The notes below the pieces were generated by a model that was not told where the DNA came from, did not search any database, and saw only the letters and a program-made list of their open reading frames with translations. Both the position numbers and the translations under genes were made by a program. This document shows, in pieces, positions 11,345-21,945 of a DNA stretch of 64,000 nucleotides. Numbering within the stretch: position 1 is the first letter of the stretch; each line of letters begins with the position of its first letter. Source of the stretch: Linnemannia hyalina (lineage: Eukaryota > Mortierellomycota > Mortierellomycetes > Mortierellales > Mortierellaceae); the NCBI GenBank assembly GCA_019671135.1, contig JAHRHY010000016.1, positions 1,329,033-1,393,032 of the forward strand, given 5' to 3'.

Positions 11345-12034
11345 TCAACAACCCCATCTTTCCACATACAGCTCGCGACCTAACGCAATGTTTTGATCGC
11401 ACCACTCTTTCTGAACAGGATCTATCCGGACTGGTTCCCAATCTAATCTAGGGAGTCTTGTGTATTTGTCGATCCTGAACTCCTCTGGCACATTGTCATT
11501 ATATCTGTCGAGTCTGTCCTGCGAGCATTGGTGATTCATGCAGTAGCAAGGGTTGCCGTCCGTTCCACCACAAAAGCCTTCGTAATCCCTGACATGATGC
11601 CAAACCTCGCACATATCCATACCCAGAACCGTCCAGGCCTTCTCTGTGCACAACATAAAGAGTTGCGGGCTGTCGAAACAGGGACTAAAGAACTGACTCC
11701 TCTCTGTGAATGTCATCTTGGCAATTGTATCGCGGTCGAATGGCGCCTCCTCCATTCTCGTGAATGCGGCCTCAGCCTTGGGCTCGCTTTCAGGCTCCAG
11801 CTCAACGTCCTCTGGCGGCATCGATGTGGGGCAGTTTAGAACGAGGTGTTTGATCCAAGGCCAGTTGCACTGATGAGAGGCGGCATACCAATCTCCCAAA
11901 TTGGGCTGTGCTATTCCTAGCCAGTTTCCAATAACATCGAGAAGATTCTTGGTAAATCCCGGCTTGACCGAGACCTTGCTTTCACAAACCTGCAGCGTGA
12001 AGACTGCAAGAATGAATAAAACAGGAATTTTCAT
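11345..12034 (-). CDS. Secreted Cys-containing protein, unknown function
   Basis: About 229 residues. I chose the ATG at 12034 because it opens a clear signal peptide (MKIPVLFILAVFTLQVCES) after a stretch with no coding look; the reading frame is open 99 nt further upstream. The mature part has about ten Cys, several in short spacing (CGGTDGNPCYC), an acidic Glu/Pro patch in the middle, and ends in Cys. No family is recognised. It sits just beyond the second piggyBac element. Secretion is a prediction from the signal peptide. Confidence 0.6.
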   Translation of the reverse strand: MKIPVLFILAVFTLQVCESKVSVKPGFTKNLLDVIGNWLGIAQPNLGDWYAASHQCNWPWIKHLVLNCPTSMPPEDVELEPESEPKAEAAFTRMEEAPFDRDTIAKMTFTERSQFFSPCFDSPQLFMLCTEKAWTVLGMDMCEVWHHVRDYEGFCGGTDGNPCYCMNHQCSQDRLDRYNDNVPEEFRIDKYTRLPRLDWEPVRIDPVQKEWCDQNIALGRELYVERWGC

Positions 12035-13184
12035 GAGATGTCTATATAGAAAATTTATAGCATGAGTACGAAGTTGGGGGGATATGTATTTCTTTTCGTG
12101 AAAAAGTCCAGGCACAAGATACACGGCAGCCACGCAAACGGATTACAAAGAGAGAGTCACATTTACCTCGTTCACCGTTTAAAACCTGAGTAAGATGGTA
12201 CGAAGAGGATAAAAGCTGCTTGCAGAGTGAATTGGCTATCTGAGTAGGGAGAGAGAAGTGAAGATAGTTCGATGGGTAAGGCGAGCTTCGCATGGTAACA
12301 ATGTCAATACTGTGCAGGGGCCAAAACTACAAGATGGCATTTTACTGTATTTGCTTGTGGATCGGAGGTTCTGGAGAAAAAAAACTGAAAGAAACCATGG
12401 ACGCTTTTATAGCTACCGATTGGAAAGAGAATACATTCTGTTGACGAGCCGAGTATTAATCAAAAAAGCCCCCCCAGTAAGACCTTCTCTCTACGCAGTC
12501 GTGTCTTGAGGCCAGTGTGAATAAAGAAAGAAAAAATATGCCTAAAGTCATGTCCCGTGTGCTGTGCAAATAAAGAAAGAAAGAAAGAAAGAGAAAGTGT
12601 GCATACAATCAAGCTCCCTATCCTGTGTGAAGAAAGAAAGAAATAGTGTGCATAGATTCATGTGATCTAAGGCAACAATGCTACTCCATCTTGCAGCGAC
12701 ATCCCATTGCCTTAAGTCTTGAAGGTACGGCAACTGCCAAAGAGCACGTAACATTGGCAGATGAAGTTTCAATTGTGGGTCTGCCATTAAGCGGAACACC
12801 TCATTCAGTAAAACAAAAACCTTTTCTCCTTAACCTCTTTGGTTCTATTAAATTCGGTCACTTTCCCATCGTTCCGTTCCGATACCCCTCAGGGTACACT
12901 TTTTTCAGTACCATATAGAAAGTTTCTTGCGGATGATACGCGTTATGATTGAGAGGTATCGTTGCATGAGCTGCAATGGCGAATGAAGGGTGTTGACATT
13001 AATGGATATGCATGATCCAAATAGATAAAGTAGGGCGGCCTTGGAAGGTGGCTAGTTGGAGCGCTGAGGAACAGGAAAGAAGAAACGACTAGATAGAAGT
13101 AAAAAACTACAGGGTATCCGCATGAAATGGGTATGTGGGAATGCAAATGGGCGGCGACAATATTTGAAATTGACACTAATGGGG
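12035..13184. other. Noncoding stretch
   Basis: Includes GAAA-type simple repeats at about 12524-12640, in which a short motif around AAGAAAGAAA recurs three times. No gene seen. Confidence 0.4.
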
Positions 13185-13640
13185 AACATCACAAAGCCTT
13201 TCCGCTCTGCAACACAACCCCGCGTAGTATGATCCTGGACCCGAGGGTCTATTCGTATTCGACTAAAAATCGGAAAAAGGCGGTAATCGTCGCGTTCTAG
13301 CACGGGTTCTGACTTAGAAGCGTTTAGCCATAACCCAATGGATGATAGCTTGGGGCCATTGCCTGCTCAGGCAGACCCAAATACCCATTATCCGAATGAA
13401 CGGTTCCTCTCGTACGAAGTTCAATTACTATTGCAATAATATTTCATCGGTAGGGTAAAACTAACCTGCCTTATGACGGTCTAAACCCAGCTCACGTTCC
13501 CTATAAGTGGGCGAATTGTCCAGCGGGTACTGAATTCGCTTCAGTATGATAGGAAGAGCGGAAATCGAAGAATCGAAAAGCAACGTCTCTAGGAACGGTT
13601 GGCTGCCGCAAGCCAGTCATCCTATCCTAAGTGACGCTAT
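13185..13640 (-). rRNA. Partial, diverged 3' fragment of 28S (LSU) rRNA
   Basis: Read on the minus strand this follows the 3' end of fungal LSU rRNA over about 450 nt. It runs from the peptidyl-transferase-centre region (GTTGCTTTT...CTCTTCCTATCAT) through GGGAACGTGAGCTGGGTTTAGACCGTC, the sarcin-ricin loop segment (GTACGAGAGGAACCG) and on toward the 3' end. Many substitutions and no 18S/5.8S or spacer around it show that this is a displaced rRNA pseudogene, not a working rDNA unit. Confidence 0.85.
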
Positions 13641-14154
13641 CTCCCATCATTCAGCAAAACTCTGCGGTAAATCAAATTTATGCAAAGCGCATGAACCGAA
13701 AAAGGGGCTATGGAAACATGCGAAGGTAGTGAGAGATAAACCACAAGCGCATAAATAGAAAAAAGGGGCTATGGAGACATGTAGGAACGTAGATAGCGAA
13801 AGATATAGAAAATATGCTCAACGCGTACAGAGAAAAGATATAGGAACGTGCAATGGCGTGTGGGTAGTGCATAGTCAGAGAATAGGGGTGTGAGAATGTA
13901 CATGGGCTGGGTATCGAAAAGAAAAGAGCATGCACAGCGCATGAACAGAGAAAATACCTCATTATACACAATGCATATAACACTTCATTCACCTATTTCT
14001 TATTGCCACACATTCAACAGAGAACCAAAATATGTTCCCACTCCTTTTTCAAATGAGACACCATCAATTGACAACACCATAAATACTGGCCCTTTCGCTA
14101 TTTTTTTTGGGTCACCCACCATCACCATCTGTCACACTTCGAATCTTCTCAACG
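13641..14154. other. Noncoding stretch upstream of the knottin-like gene
   Basis: Contains imperfect tandem copies of a motif around AAGGGGCTATGGARACATG (near 13700-13785) and several CGCATGAA/CGCATAAA words. No gene. Confidence 0.4.
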
Positions 14155-14634
14155 ATGCACTTGATAAAGCTCACCATTCTAGCTTCCCTTGCCACGGTTG
14201 CCTTCAGCCACTGTGTCCTAAACGTCAACGATTGCCCTGCCGGTACCCATGCCGAGAACGAGCCCGAAATCTGCCGGGATATGGGTTACCCTCCTCAGTA
14301 CCATCTGCTCTGTGTGGGCGGCGACCCAGCCCCCCTTGCCAGAGTCGCCTCCCGCGTTGGCTGTGTTCGATCTCCTGACCAGTGTCCAAGTGGAACCCAT
14401 GCCGAGAACGAACCCGAAATCTGCAGGGATATGGGCTACCCTCCTCAGTACCATCTTCTCTGCGTGTATGGCGTTAAAGCTCGCCTCGGATCCCTCGATC
14501 GCTGGTTGCCCCGAGGCTCTAGTCGTCAATCGTCGCTCCGCGAGTCCATGTGCGTATTCCCTGGAGATGAATGCGATGCTCCATATGAATGCTGCTCGGG
14601 TCGATGCAGCGCTTCAACTTACACATGCGCCTAG
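14155..14634 (+). CDS. Secreted protein with duplicated Cys motif and C-terminal knottin-like domain
   Basis: About 159 residues, single exon. The ATG at 14155 opens a signal peptide (MHLIKLTILASLATVAFSH). The mature part holds two near-identical 28-residue repeats (about residues 26-53 and 80-107), each running from CP.GTHAENEPE to the HLLCV end, separated by a short linker. The C-terminus has six Cys in the order C...C...CC...C...C, the usual inhibitor-cystine-knot spacing. Knottin folds occur in fungal and animal secreted proteins with inhibitor or toxin roles; which applies here is unknown. The two repeats are also nearly identical at DNA level, suggesting a recent internal duplication. 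Confidence 0.7.
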   Translation: MHLIKLTILASLATVAFSHCVLNVNDCPAGTHAENEPEICRDMGYPPQYHLLCVGGDPAPLARVASRVGCVRSPDQCPSGTHAENEPEICRDMGYPPQYHLLCVYGVKARLGSLDRWLPRGSSRQSSLRESMCVFPGDECDAPYECCSGRCSASTYTCA

Positions 14635-15250
14635 GTACACTCTGCCCTTAATGTTGAAATATCTTCGACCAAAACCCAATATATTGTTCAAAGTGAAATA
14701 AAAACTGCTGCACAGTATTTCCACTGCAGTTTGCATTATAAAGTGCTCACCAATCTTTTTGTGCTTTCGACTCTTTTTTTTTTTTTTTGATGAAATGTTC
14801 ATCCCCTACCGTTGCATTCATACCCCGATTCCCTCGTAGTCCTTTATTTTAATCATATCTTCTTGCACAGCGTTGACTTCAGGAAAACCTAACACGTGAA
14901 AACGCGCTTTGAACATGATAACGTCAGATTGATCACACAAGTTAAAAATGAGAAAATCAACATGATCTGCTTTTTCACCTGAACTCTTTCACCTTTTGCT
15001 TCATCATCATATATACTTTCATTTGCTCTTTCCGCCACCAGACATCATGCCACAAACAGAGCACAACATTAAAAAAATACATACGGCCTACTCCTATCAA
15101 AAGCAAATGCCCTCCAACAACTAATTCTAGGACATTCCATCAGAGGGATGGCCAACTCAGTCGAGATCTTGCTCGGACCCATAGTCAACATCCGCAGCGA
15201 GAACAAGGGCACATTCTTCCTCCAAGCAAAGGTTGACCTATCAAGATCTC
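14635..15250. other. Noncoding stretch
   Basis: AT-rich. A poly-T/TTTTTT tract lies near 14778. No gene seen. Confidence 0.4.
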
Positions 15251-15444
15251 TGTCAGAGCATTAGAAGGAGAGTAGTAGACAGGTGCAGGAGACAGAAATG
15301 GACGATGTTTATTATACAGAGAGATGATGTATTTATATTAACGTACAAAAGCACAGTGCTGGAAGCATGGTGGGTGGGAACGCGATGATGGAGGCGAAGT
15401 AAAAGATTAGCATACCATCATATACAGTCTATAATACAGTAACA
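15251..15444 (-). repeat. LTR of a Ty3/gypsy remnant
   Basis: On the minus strand: purine-rich GGGGAAGG immediately before TGTTACTG, then an internal ATATAAATA TATA-like box and AATAAA signal, ending CTCTGACA. It begins TG and ends CA. It lies directly 3' of a chromodomain-type integrase tail, as a 3' LTR should. The far boundary is inferred. Confidence 0.5.
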
Positions 15445-15476
15445 CCTTCCCCTAATAAATGAAGTAGGTCGTGTGC

Positions 15477-15641
15477 CTAATAGTACCCGCGAAGAATGTT
15501 CGGGCAATTCGCCATGTCCTTGAAAGTGACTCAGGTAGAGCCTTTAGCTACATCGTATCTGAGCCATTTGACAAGAAACGCGGTCTTGCGGCGCCTCGTG
15601 CGGTGATCCAAGATGGCTTCAACCTCGTACTCGATTTCCGG
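15477..15641 (-). pseudogene. Chromodomain tail of a Ty3/gypsy (chromovirus) integrase
   Basis: The minus-strand frame reads PEIEYEVEAILDHR, then a basic stretch, FLVKWLRYD and a C-terminal NCPNILRGYY: the chromodomain that ends chromovirus integrases. A TGA (about 15531-15533) replaces the conserved Trp after KGST. The integrase core, RT and gag are absent upstream, so only the 3' end of the element survives. A recognisable LTR follows about 30 bp downstream. Confidence 0.65.
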
Positions 15642-15720
15642 TCAACAATTTCGGGGTCAAGTGGAGGTGCTGCTCGGCCGCGAACCTGGGCGCATACTTC
15701 CTTGTCCTAACTGAGAAGAA

Positions 15721-16623
15721 AGGTTTGGGTTTAGTTGTTTGTGCTCTCAATTTCGACATTCACGTTTGTTGTTTCTAGAAGTATATGTACCTGCACTATG
15801 CACCTGTACCCCAAATTTACTTGCGCCTCTTCTATCTTAACATGTTATTCTCATTACATCTGTTCACTCCTTGGTTTTGTAACAACGCGTTCGCATAGCC
15901 TATCAATAATTTTGGTGCGCGAAAGCATAGCGAAAATAGAGTCCGTTAATAAAAACGATTAGTACAATAGAACAATAGCATCGACAACACGCCCTGAAAT
16001 TCTCTTACATGGAGAAGGGAAATAGCTGAGATCAAAGGATCAAAAAGCAACGTCGCTATGGACTCTTGGCTGCCATAAGCCAGTTAATGGCCCCCATGTT
16101 TAATTTTTTTGTCATTGCCACAGTCACTACCACCATCCTCATTTCGTTTTCTCGACCGCTGTGGCGATCTCATTCAAAGATCTAATGCCCATCCATGACT
16201 CCATTGTGATATAAATTAAAAGCCGCTAGAACACTCGTCTCGGCCCCCAGACGGAGCTTCCATTCTGCTCATGTCGTGCCCGATTTTTACGAATTTAATT
16301 GCTCGCGGGGGCTAGCGAGCCAAGAGCTGCCCACTCTCTAACCCAACAATGTGATGTTCATATTGATTTGCGTGAATCTCTCGATACATCAGAGAGCTCC
16401 ACTCCTCTTTCATGTGTTAGTGCTTATATGCTCAGATGAAATTGGCTGAGAAAGGGTGCGCCACAAGCAGGTGAGAGAAGACGGGCAATGAAAAGAGAGA
16501 CTTTTGTTTGCATCTCCCGGGGATACTGGAGCCCATCAGGAGAAACCCCCATTAAAAACGCGCCCTCGTTGTGTGCAAAACCCGCCATTCTTCACTCCTT
16601 TCCTTTCCACTCGACACTTAACC
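15721..16623. other. Noncoding stretch with a short LSU rRNA fragment
   Basis: No gene. An rRNA-derived piece lies at about 16025-16090 (listed separately). The last few hundred bp are presumably the promoter of the secreted-protein gene at 16624. Confidence 0.4.
16025..16090 (-). repeat. Short LSU rRNA (peptidyl-transferase-centre) fragment
   Basis: Minus strand matches the LSU stretch around CTGGCTTATGGCAGCC through GACGTTGCTTTTTGATCC. It is the same segment as in three other places in this window. Confidence 0.65.
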
Positions 16624-16796
16624 ATGGAGTTCACATCGGTTATCGCATTCCTTGCTCTGTCTGCTGCCGCTCTGGTTGCTTTGCCAGGTATGGCAGGAAG
16701 GGGGAGGGGGGGCCTTTTGTCCTGCTGCTGGGCCATTTCTGGTCGTGCAGGCGTTGAATGCTGGCTAACGACTGTTTTTGATCAACCATCCTCCCA

Positions 16797-16833
<37 letters not shown>

Positions 16834-17318
16834 CTCTCAACCTCTCTTCTTTCCCCTATAGTAGCGGCGAACACACCCGTCCAGCTCTACCACCGTGCGG
16901 CCTGCAACAGTCACGAAAACGGCGTTCTCGACGAGCTCACGCGGACCCGGAACGTGCTCCGCCAGCTGGAGGACCAGTACTACCACGTGGCCCGGAACCC
17001 GCTACTAGGGCCGAATTTCAATCGTGCCAAGGAAAGCCTCCACATCATCATCGTCGAGACCAAAGACGAGGTCGGTGACCCTATCCCCAAGCGGAGCTCA
17101 GGCCCTGCGCTCAAAAAATGGAGCCAAAGTCGATTTCCAACATATGTCACAACAGTTGATAACTGGGTTGGAGAGCAACTGCATGACCTACCCGGGACCC
17201 CGGCTCGCGCAGGTCTTGGGGGTGGGGCGGGGGGGGAGTTATGACCATCTCGCGCAACGTCAACACGGATATCAACGTGCTCATCCGCTACTGGAAGAAA
17301 GCTGGTGGGAAATGGTAA
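16624..17318 (+). CDS. Small secreted protein, unknown function, with a G-tract frameshift
   Basis: Exon 1 16624-16687 encodes a signal peptide (MEFTSVIAFLALSAAALVALP). A GT-AG intron, 16688-16861, carries a (CT)n tract. Exon 2 starts at 16862 in frame with VAANTPVQLYHRAACNSHE. The frame as given stops at 17244 (about 148 residues), right after a run of G (about 17221-17236). With one more base in the G run the frame would carry on through NVNTDINVLIRYWKKAGGKW to a stop at 17316-17318, which looks like the true C-terminus. The run is therefore either a real slippage mutation or a sequencing error. No family recognised. Confidence 0.55.
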
Positions 17319-19180
17319 ATTAAAAGCATTGGAGCAGTAACCCGCCACGAGAAAGTTCCTTTAACGTAGCCAGCAGAAGATGGATATCCATGGGAAGCAT
17401 GTGTGGGTCGACCGCCAACAAAAAAAAGTTGCATGAGGTGCTGTGTGAGGTGCTGATGAGGTTGGGTGCTGCTGAGAAGCAGCTGCCCATTTTTATTTAA
17501 CCTCGACAGAACATATTTGTTCCTGACGAGGCCAAATCAATAAACGACACTCTTCTTTCTCGTCATTCCCCACCAGTATTTTTTTAACGTAAGAAAAAAA
17601 CCTCATGCACAGTCCCTTTTCTTTTATATCAGTTCACAGCCATACACCATCGCTTTCATTCGCTTCCACTCACTCTCTATCTCTCGCCATCCCTGACTGA
17701 GACCAGAAAATGTAAGAGGCTGTGATGGACGCCGCAGTCTAGCGCACGGGGGAAAGTGAATCGATTGGAACCCTTAGATAGAAAATTGGTGTTTTTGATA
17801 CGCTTTCCCGAGGCGCGATCTTGATAAGACACTTTCCCTGCTTGAGCAGTAGAGATCAGCTGAAAAAAAAAACTTGAACACTTTAGATGGGGAACTAGAC
17901 ATTTTTGACGCTGCAGCGATTGCGGCGGACAAATGATTTTAAACCTGCTAATGGATTGCAACAAGACACAGCAGCTCAAAAACACACACTGAGAGCCGAC
18001 AAACACTTCTTGACTTGAAAGGGGTGTTCTAGACTTGTTTGGGCGATATTATGATTTATTCTACAGCCCCTTTTTTTCACTGGCCCTATTCCCCGACACT
18101 TTTTTTGTGGTACTATCCTTTCTCACAGTACAGCATGAACCACCTTCCTGCACACTTCCGACAAGACCCTTCTCGAGGGGTGAACATCAACAGTTTTCAT
18201 GTGTAAACGTCTCGAGGATTTTTACAATTGATTCACGACGCATCCAGACCAGAGACATTGAGAAGGCAACCGCTTTTGAACTCTTCAACACAATTACAGT
18301 ATATTGTTGGCGTTGTTGATTCGTACAAATGCTTTGTAACGATGCAGTGACTAATTAGCTTACAGTGCGTTGGTCTCGTGGGCCTGTGGCCACGGTTGCG
18401 CGTTTGTGAAGTCCTAAACGGTGATTACGAGATCGAACAGGAGGATGGGTGCGAACCTGGTATTGGAGGAGTTGTTGTTGTCGGCGAGGTATAATTCCGT
18501 CTACCTTGATAAACTCGCTGTGTGTGGCGATGGCGGCCAGAAGGCGGCAAGAGGTTGCGATTGGTGTTACGCCCTGGCGATTCCTGCCCTTGCCTGCAAG
18601 TAGAATGATTGTTGTGTTGCGGTGTGTGTGTTTTTGGTGGAGGGGGTTAGATGTGCAGGGGTGGAATGGAAGGACATGAGGGGGTATAGATCTGGACTCC
18701 ACCTCTCTCCTAAAACAAGGCGCGATCCATGCGTCCTTCCTCCAAAGAAATAAAAATAGTGATCTCCAAATGTCACAACAACCTTGCCTTTCTCTTCATG
18801 ACACCCACCAATCACTGTTGCCGTCTCCAAGATATGATGCACGATGGAAAATAAAGCCTCTCCCTTGTTTTGGTCCGTTTTATTCTTTCCACGACATTAT
18901 CGAAGTTTTTGCGTACTCGAAAGAAACTCCACCAAGAAAAAAAAAAGAAAAAAAGGCTGGCACTGATGATAGGAAAAGGGTGGCGATGAATGGGGGTGTA
19001 TGTATGGGTGTTCTTTGGTCAAGCTTGACCCGGGTCGAAATAATGGAAGAGATAATTGCGAATCTGCAGTAGAAGGGGGAGAGGATGGTCGGGCAAAAGA
19101 CAACGTAATGTCCTGGAATCCTTGATATTCCTGATGATTCCGTATGCCCGCTCGCCTCTGTTTTCCCGTGTGTTCGTTCC
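17319..19180. other. Long intergenic stretch
   Basis: No supported gene in 1.9 kb. An open minus-strand frame at 18355-18702 has no recognisable domain and was not called. Confidence 0.4.
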
Positions 19181-20089
19181 TTATTTCTTTGCAGCAGCAT
19201 CTCCACCTCCTGCATTCTTGGCGGCATCTTTGGCAGCCTGCTTAGCTCTCATAATTTCGGCATCACTATAAGGTAAACAAAACATAAAGCAAAATGGTGA
19301 GTATGGGAACTGACTGTAGGCGCTGTGGATGTGTGTAGCTGTAAGGCAATTGACACCTGTGTTAACACTTTGCAGTGTGTTGTTGCTGGTGAAAATGATG
19401 GTGGCAAAGCAAGTGTGTTTAAAATAGAACAGGGCGCAGTCTACTTGTCTCGCATAGGACCAGTTATTTGTTTGCTCTCCATGTCTGGACTAGTGCGTAT
19501 TTTTGGCTTGGCACTATTCCTTCTTAACCCAAGTTCCGATCCGCTGTGTATTGTCCGAGCTGGAATGCTTTCCTAATCGTCTCTATCCAATCCTCCAAAA
19601 GTCCTGCCCGATCGATATCTCCCGTCAACCCCATAATTAGCTTTGCGTCGAAGAAGCTATCCTGCAGTGCCCTTGCTTCCAATACCAAGAACCCCCCTCA
19701 TTACAATGACCTCCAAGGCGAGCTGGTGAAATGATGATGAGAAACAGGAAAGGGGGACAGTGGGGAGTGGACCGAAAAAAAAGGGAAGGGAAGGGATGAG
19801 AGTGTTGAGGACGTACGATTCGGCACGCTTGGTGTGGGAGACGCCGGTGGTGTTCTTGCTCTTGTTGGCAGCAGCCAACTTCTTCTGGGCCTTGAGACGG
19901 TCCTGGTCACGCTGGTTTCCACCTAGTTAGCAATCATCAATTACAAGAAAGACAAGGAAGGGCAATTAGTGATTGACTGAGGAGTGTTTTTGTCAGATGG
20001 ACGGAGCTTGGTTCGACAGGATTCAGAATAGGACAAAGAGGAGTTATTCATGGAGGAGAACAAAATAGGAGGGGAGACGTACGGGTCAT
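19181..20089 (-). CDS. SERF/4F5-family small basic protein
   Basis: Three exons by eye: 20089-20083 (7 nt only), 19922-19817, 19265-19181; 198 nt, 65 residues. The protein begins MTRGNQRDQDRLKAQKK and ends in an Ala/Lys-rich tail after DAEIMRAKQ, the two conserved blocks of the 4F5/SERF family. Family members bind acidic proteins or nucleic acid and can alter amyloid formation; the role in fungi is little known. Introns are 160 and 551 nt. The tiny first exon explains why no long ORF marks the gene. Confidence 0.8.
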
Positions 20090-20307
20090 GGTGTGTGCTT
20101 GTCTGCGAAGGGTGGGAGAGAGGGATGGAAAAGAAAAGAAGAGTAAGGAATCAGAGCAAGGACGAGGAATAAGGGATAAATAAATCAAAGCCTCAAAAAA
20201 ATGCCTCATTCCTTAAGCAAATGGCAATCAATCTATCACCCTTAATCTCGATGGCCGCTAATCACTTATCAACTTGTGCTTTATTATCAGAAGTAGATGT
20301 CCACGTT

Positions 20308-21945
20308 CTAAGTGAGAGGGATCTTGATTTGCTCCTGGTCTAACCGCCGCGCAAGAGCACAAAACTGTTCCGTACTCACTTCCTGTGTCCGCATATTCAT
20401 ATCCCACCCTCCTTCCGCAATCCATTCATCCAGAATCGGGCGCAGTTCAGGTGCTAACTTGGCCATCCTGTTCGTATTGTGCCCCATCGTCTTTCTCCGC
20501 TTGTTGAAATAAAACCTCGCCACATCCTCCAGCTTCACCAGCGATCCTATTGGAACAATGATATGAAAAAAACCATGGTGTTGAAATGTGACACGGTTAG
20601 CAATTATGACGTTACCCATTACCATGACAGACGTGAATAAGAACAAAAACCTTGGACATACCAGGCATGAGAGGCTCAGCCTTCTTTTCAAAGTGCACAA
20701 CAGCAGCATCGACTTTGGGCTTCGGAACAAACACGCCCGCAGACAACTTGTAGGCCATCTTGACATCACACAGCGCCTGCGCCATCACAGAGAGACGACT
20801 TCGCTGAGGATGGTTTGGTGGCGCCACAATCCGTTCAGCAACCTCCTTTTGGAACATCAACGTCATTGAGACATTATTGTTGGCGTGGAAGATCCCTTGA
20901 CGGAGCGACATCATCTTGAGCCATTGGATCAGGAGTGGTGACGCGACGCCGAAGGGTAGGTTACCCAAGAGTCGTATCGTCGAGTTGTTGGTGTCCATTG
21001 CCGGCCAACTGCTGCTCCCACTGGCAATGTTGTTTTGTTCCTGTTCTTGTTCCTGTCCCTGAGATGGTTCGTCCTCAAGGGTTGAGACGACAGGGAAGGC
21101 GTTTGGTATTGACAGTGCGGTCTTGAATATCTCTGCATGATCCAGCTCCAGCATGTCGCCCATAATAAACTTGAGTCTCTGATCCGACGCCTCCGACAAT
21201 TGCTAACAGGGCCAATCGGGAACAGATCAAACACGATTAGAATGTGATGGTCCAACATTGATAGCTGAGTATCGATATCCATTTCCGGCATGCTTATAAC
21301 ATACCTGTAGTGTAGGCACAAAGCGTGGATCCTTCTCAACAACAACCACACGCCTTGCTCCCGCATCTAGAATCGACCGTGTTAATAATCCCGGACCTAA
21401 TTATTATTCAAAAGAACACAAACAACCAAAAAGTGAGTACTTTGCAGATGGAATTGAGTCTCCACAATCCAATCCTATTCCGAAAGCTTGCGTTCTCCAT
21501 CTTTGTCCTGTTTCCTGTGTGGGAGAAGGTTGGGCTGTAGTATTTTTTCTGTGTATTGAATGCACATTGAGGTGTTACGTACCTGGTCCTACCTCGACTA
21601 CGAGATCGTCCTCTACGGAGATTTTGGCATGCTGAGCAATCGTGTCTATTTCACAGGGCAAAAATGGGTAAAAACGGAGACGCCAATTTTGCAAAGAAGT
21701 TCAAGATAACGGTTGGTCATTTGCTTCTTGCATCCATTTACATGTCCACGCGAGAATAAAACAACGTGGGTGTTCTGTCATTCAATGCAACTGAGCATGT
21801 GCTCTCATTTCAAGGAAGACTGTTGTTTACCGGTGACGTTCTTGTCGAGGATAAAGTTCTGGGAAAACTTTTGGTTGGCAGAGAGGCCGTAGACACGGAT
21901 GAGGTCGCGAATCGGGGGGAGTGGTGGGAGCTTCTTCGGGATCAT
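20308..21945 (-). CDS. TFB1M: Mitochondrial-type rRNA dimethyladenosine transferase (TFB1M/KsgA family)
   Basis: Five exons: 21945-21831, 21645-21583, 21396-21305, 21202-20662, 20546-20308; all GT-AG and in frame; 349 residues. It opens with PPIRDLIRVYGLSANQKFSQNF, typical of TFB1M/KsgA. Motif I is VEVGPGPGLLT (SAM binding), motif IV is NLPFGVASP (NLPY/F catalytic block), and FVPKPKVDAAVV matches the conserved PKVDSAVV. The length fits the family. The enzyme dimethylates two adjacent adenines in the small-subunit rRNA 3' hairpin; assignment to mitochondria rests on the TFB1M-like N-terminus. A Gln/Glu-rich insert near SQGQEQEQEQ interrupts the fold between motifs I and IV. The nearby SERF gene is on the same strand. 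Confidence 0.88.

Noticed and set aside
12540..12640. GAAA repeats as a possible regulatory array
   Set aside because: Simple microsatellite expansion with no adjacent promoter evidence.
18355..18842. Two overlapping minus-strand ORFs of about 90-115 codons
   Set aside because: No domain, no splice pattern and mixed composition; not distinguishable from chance.
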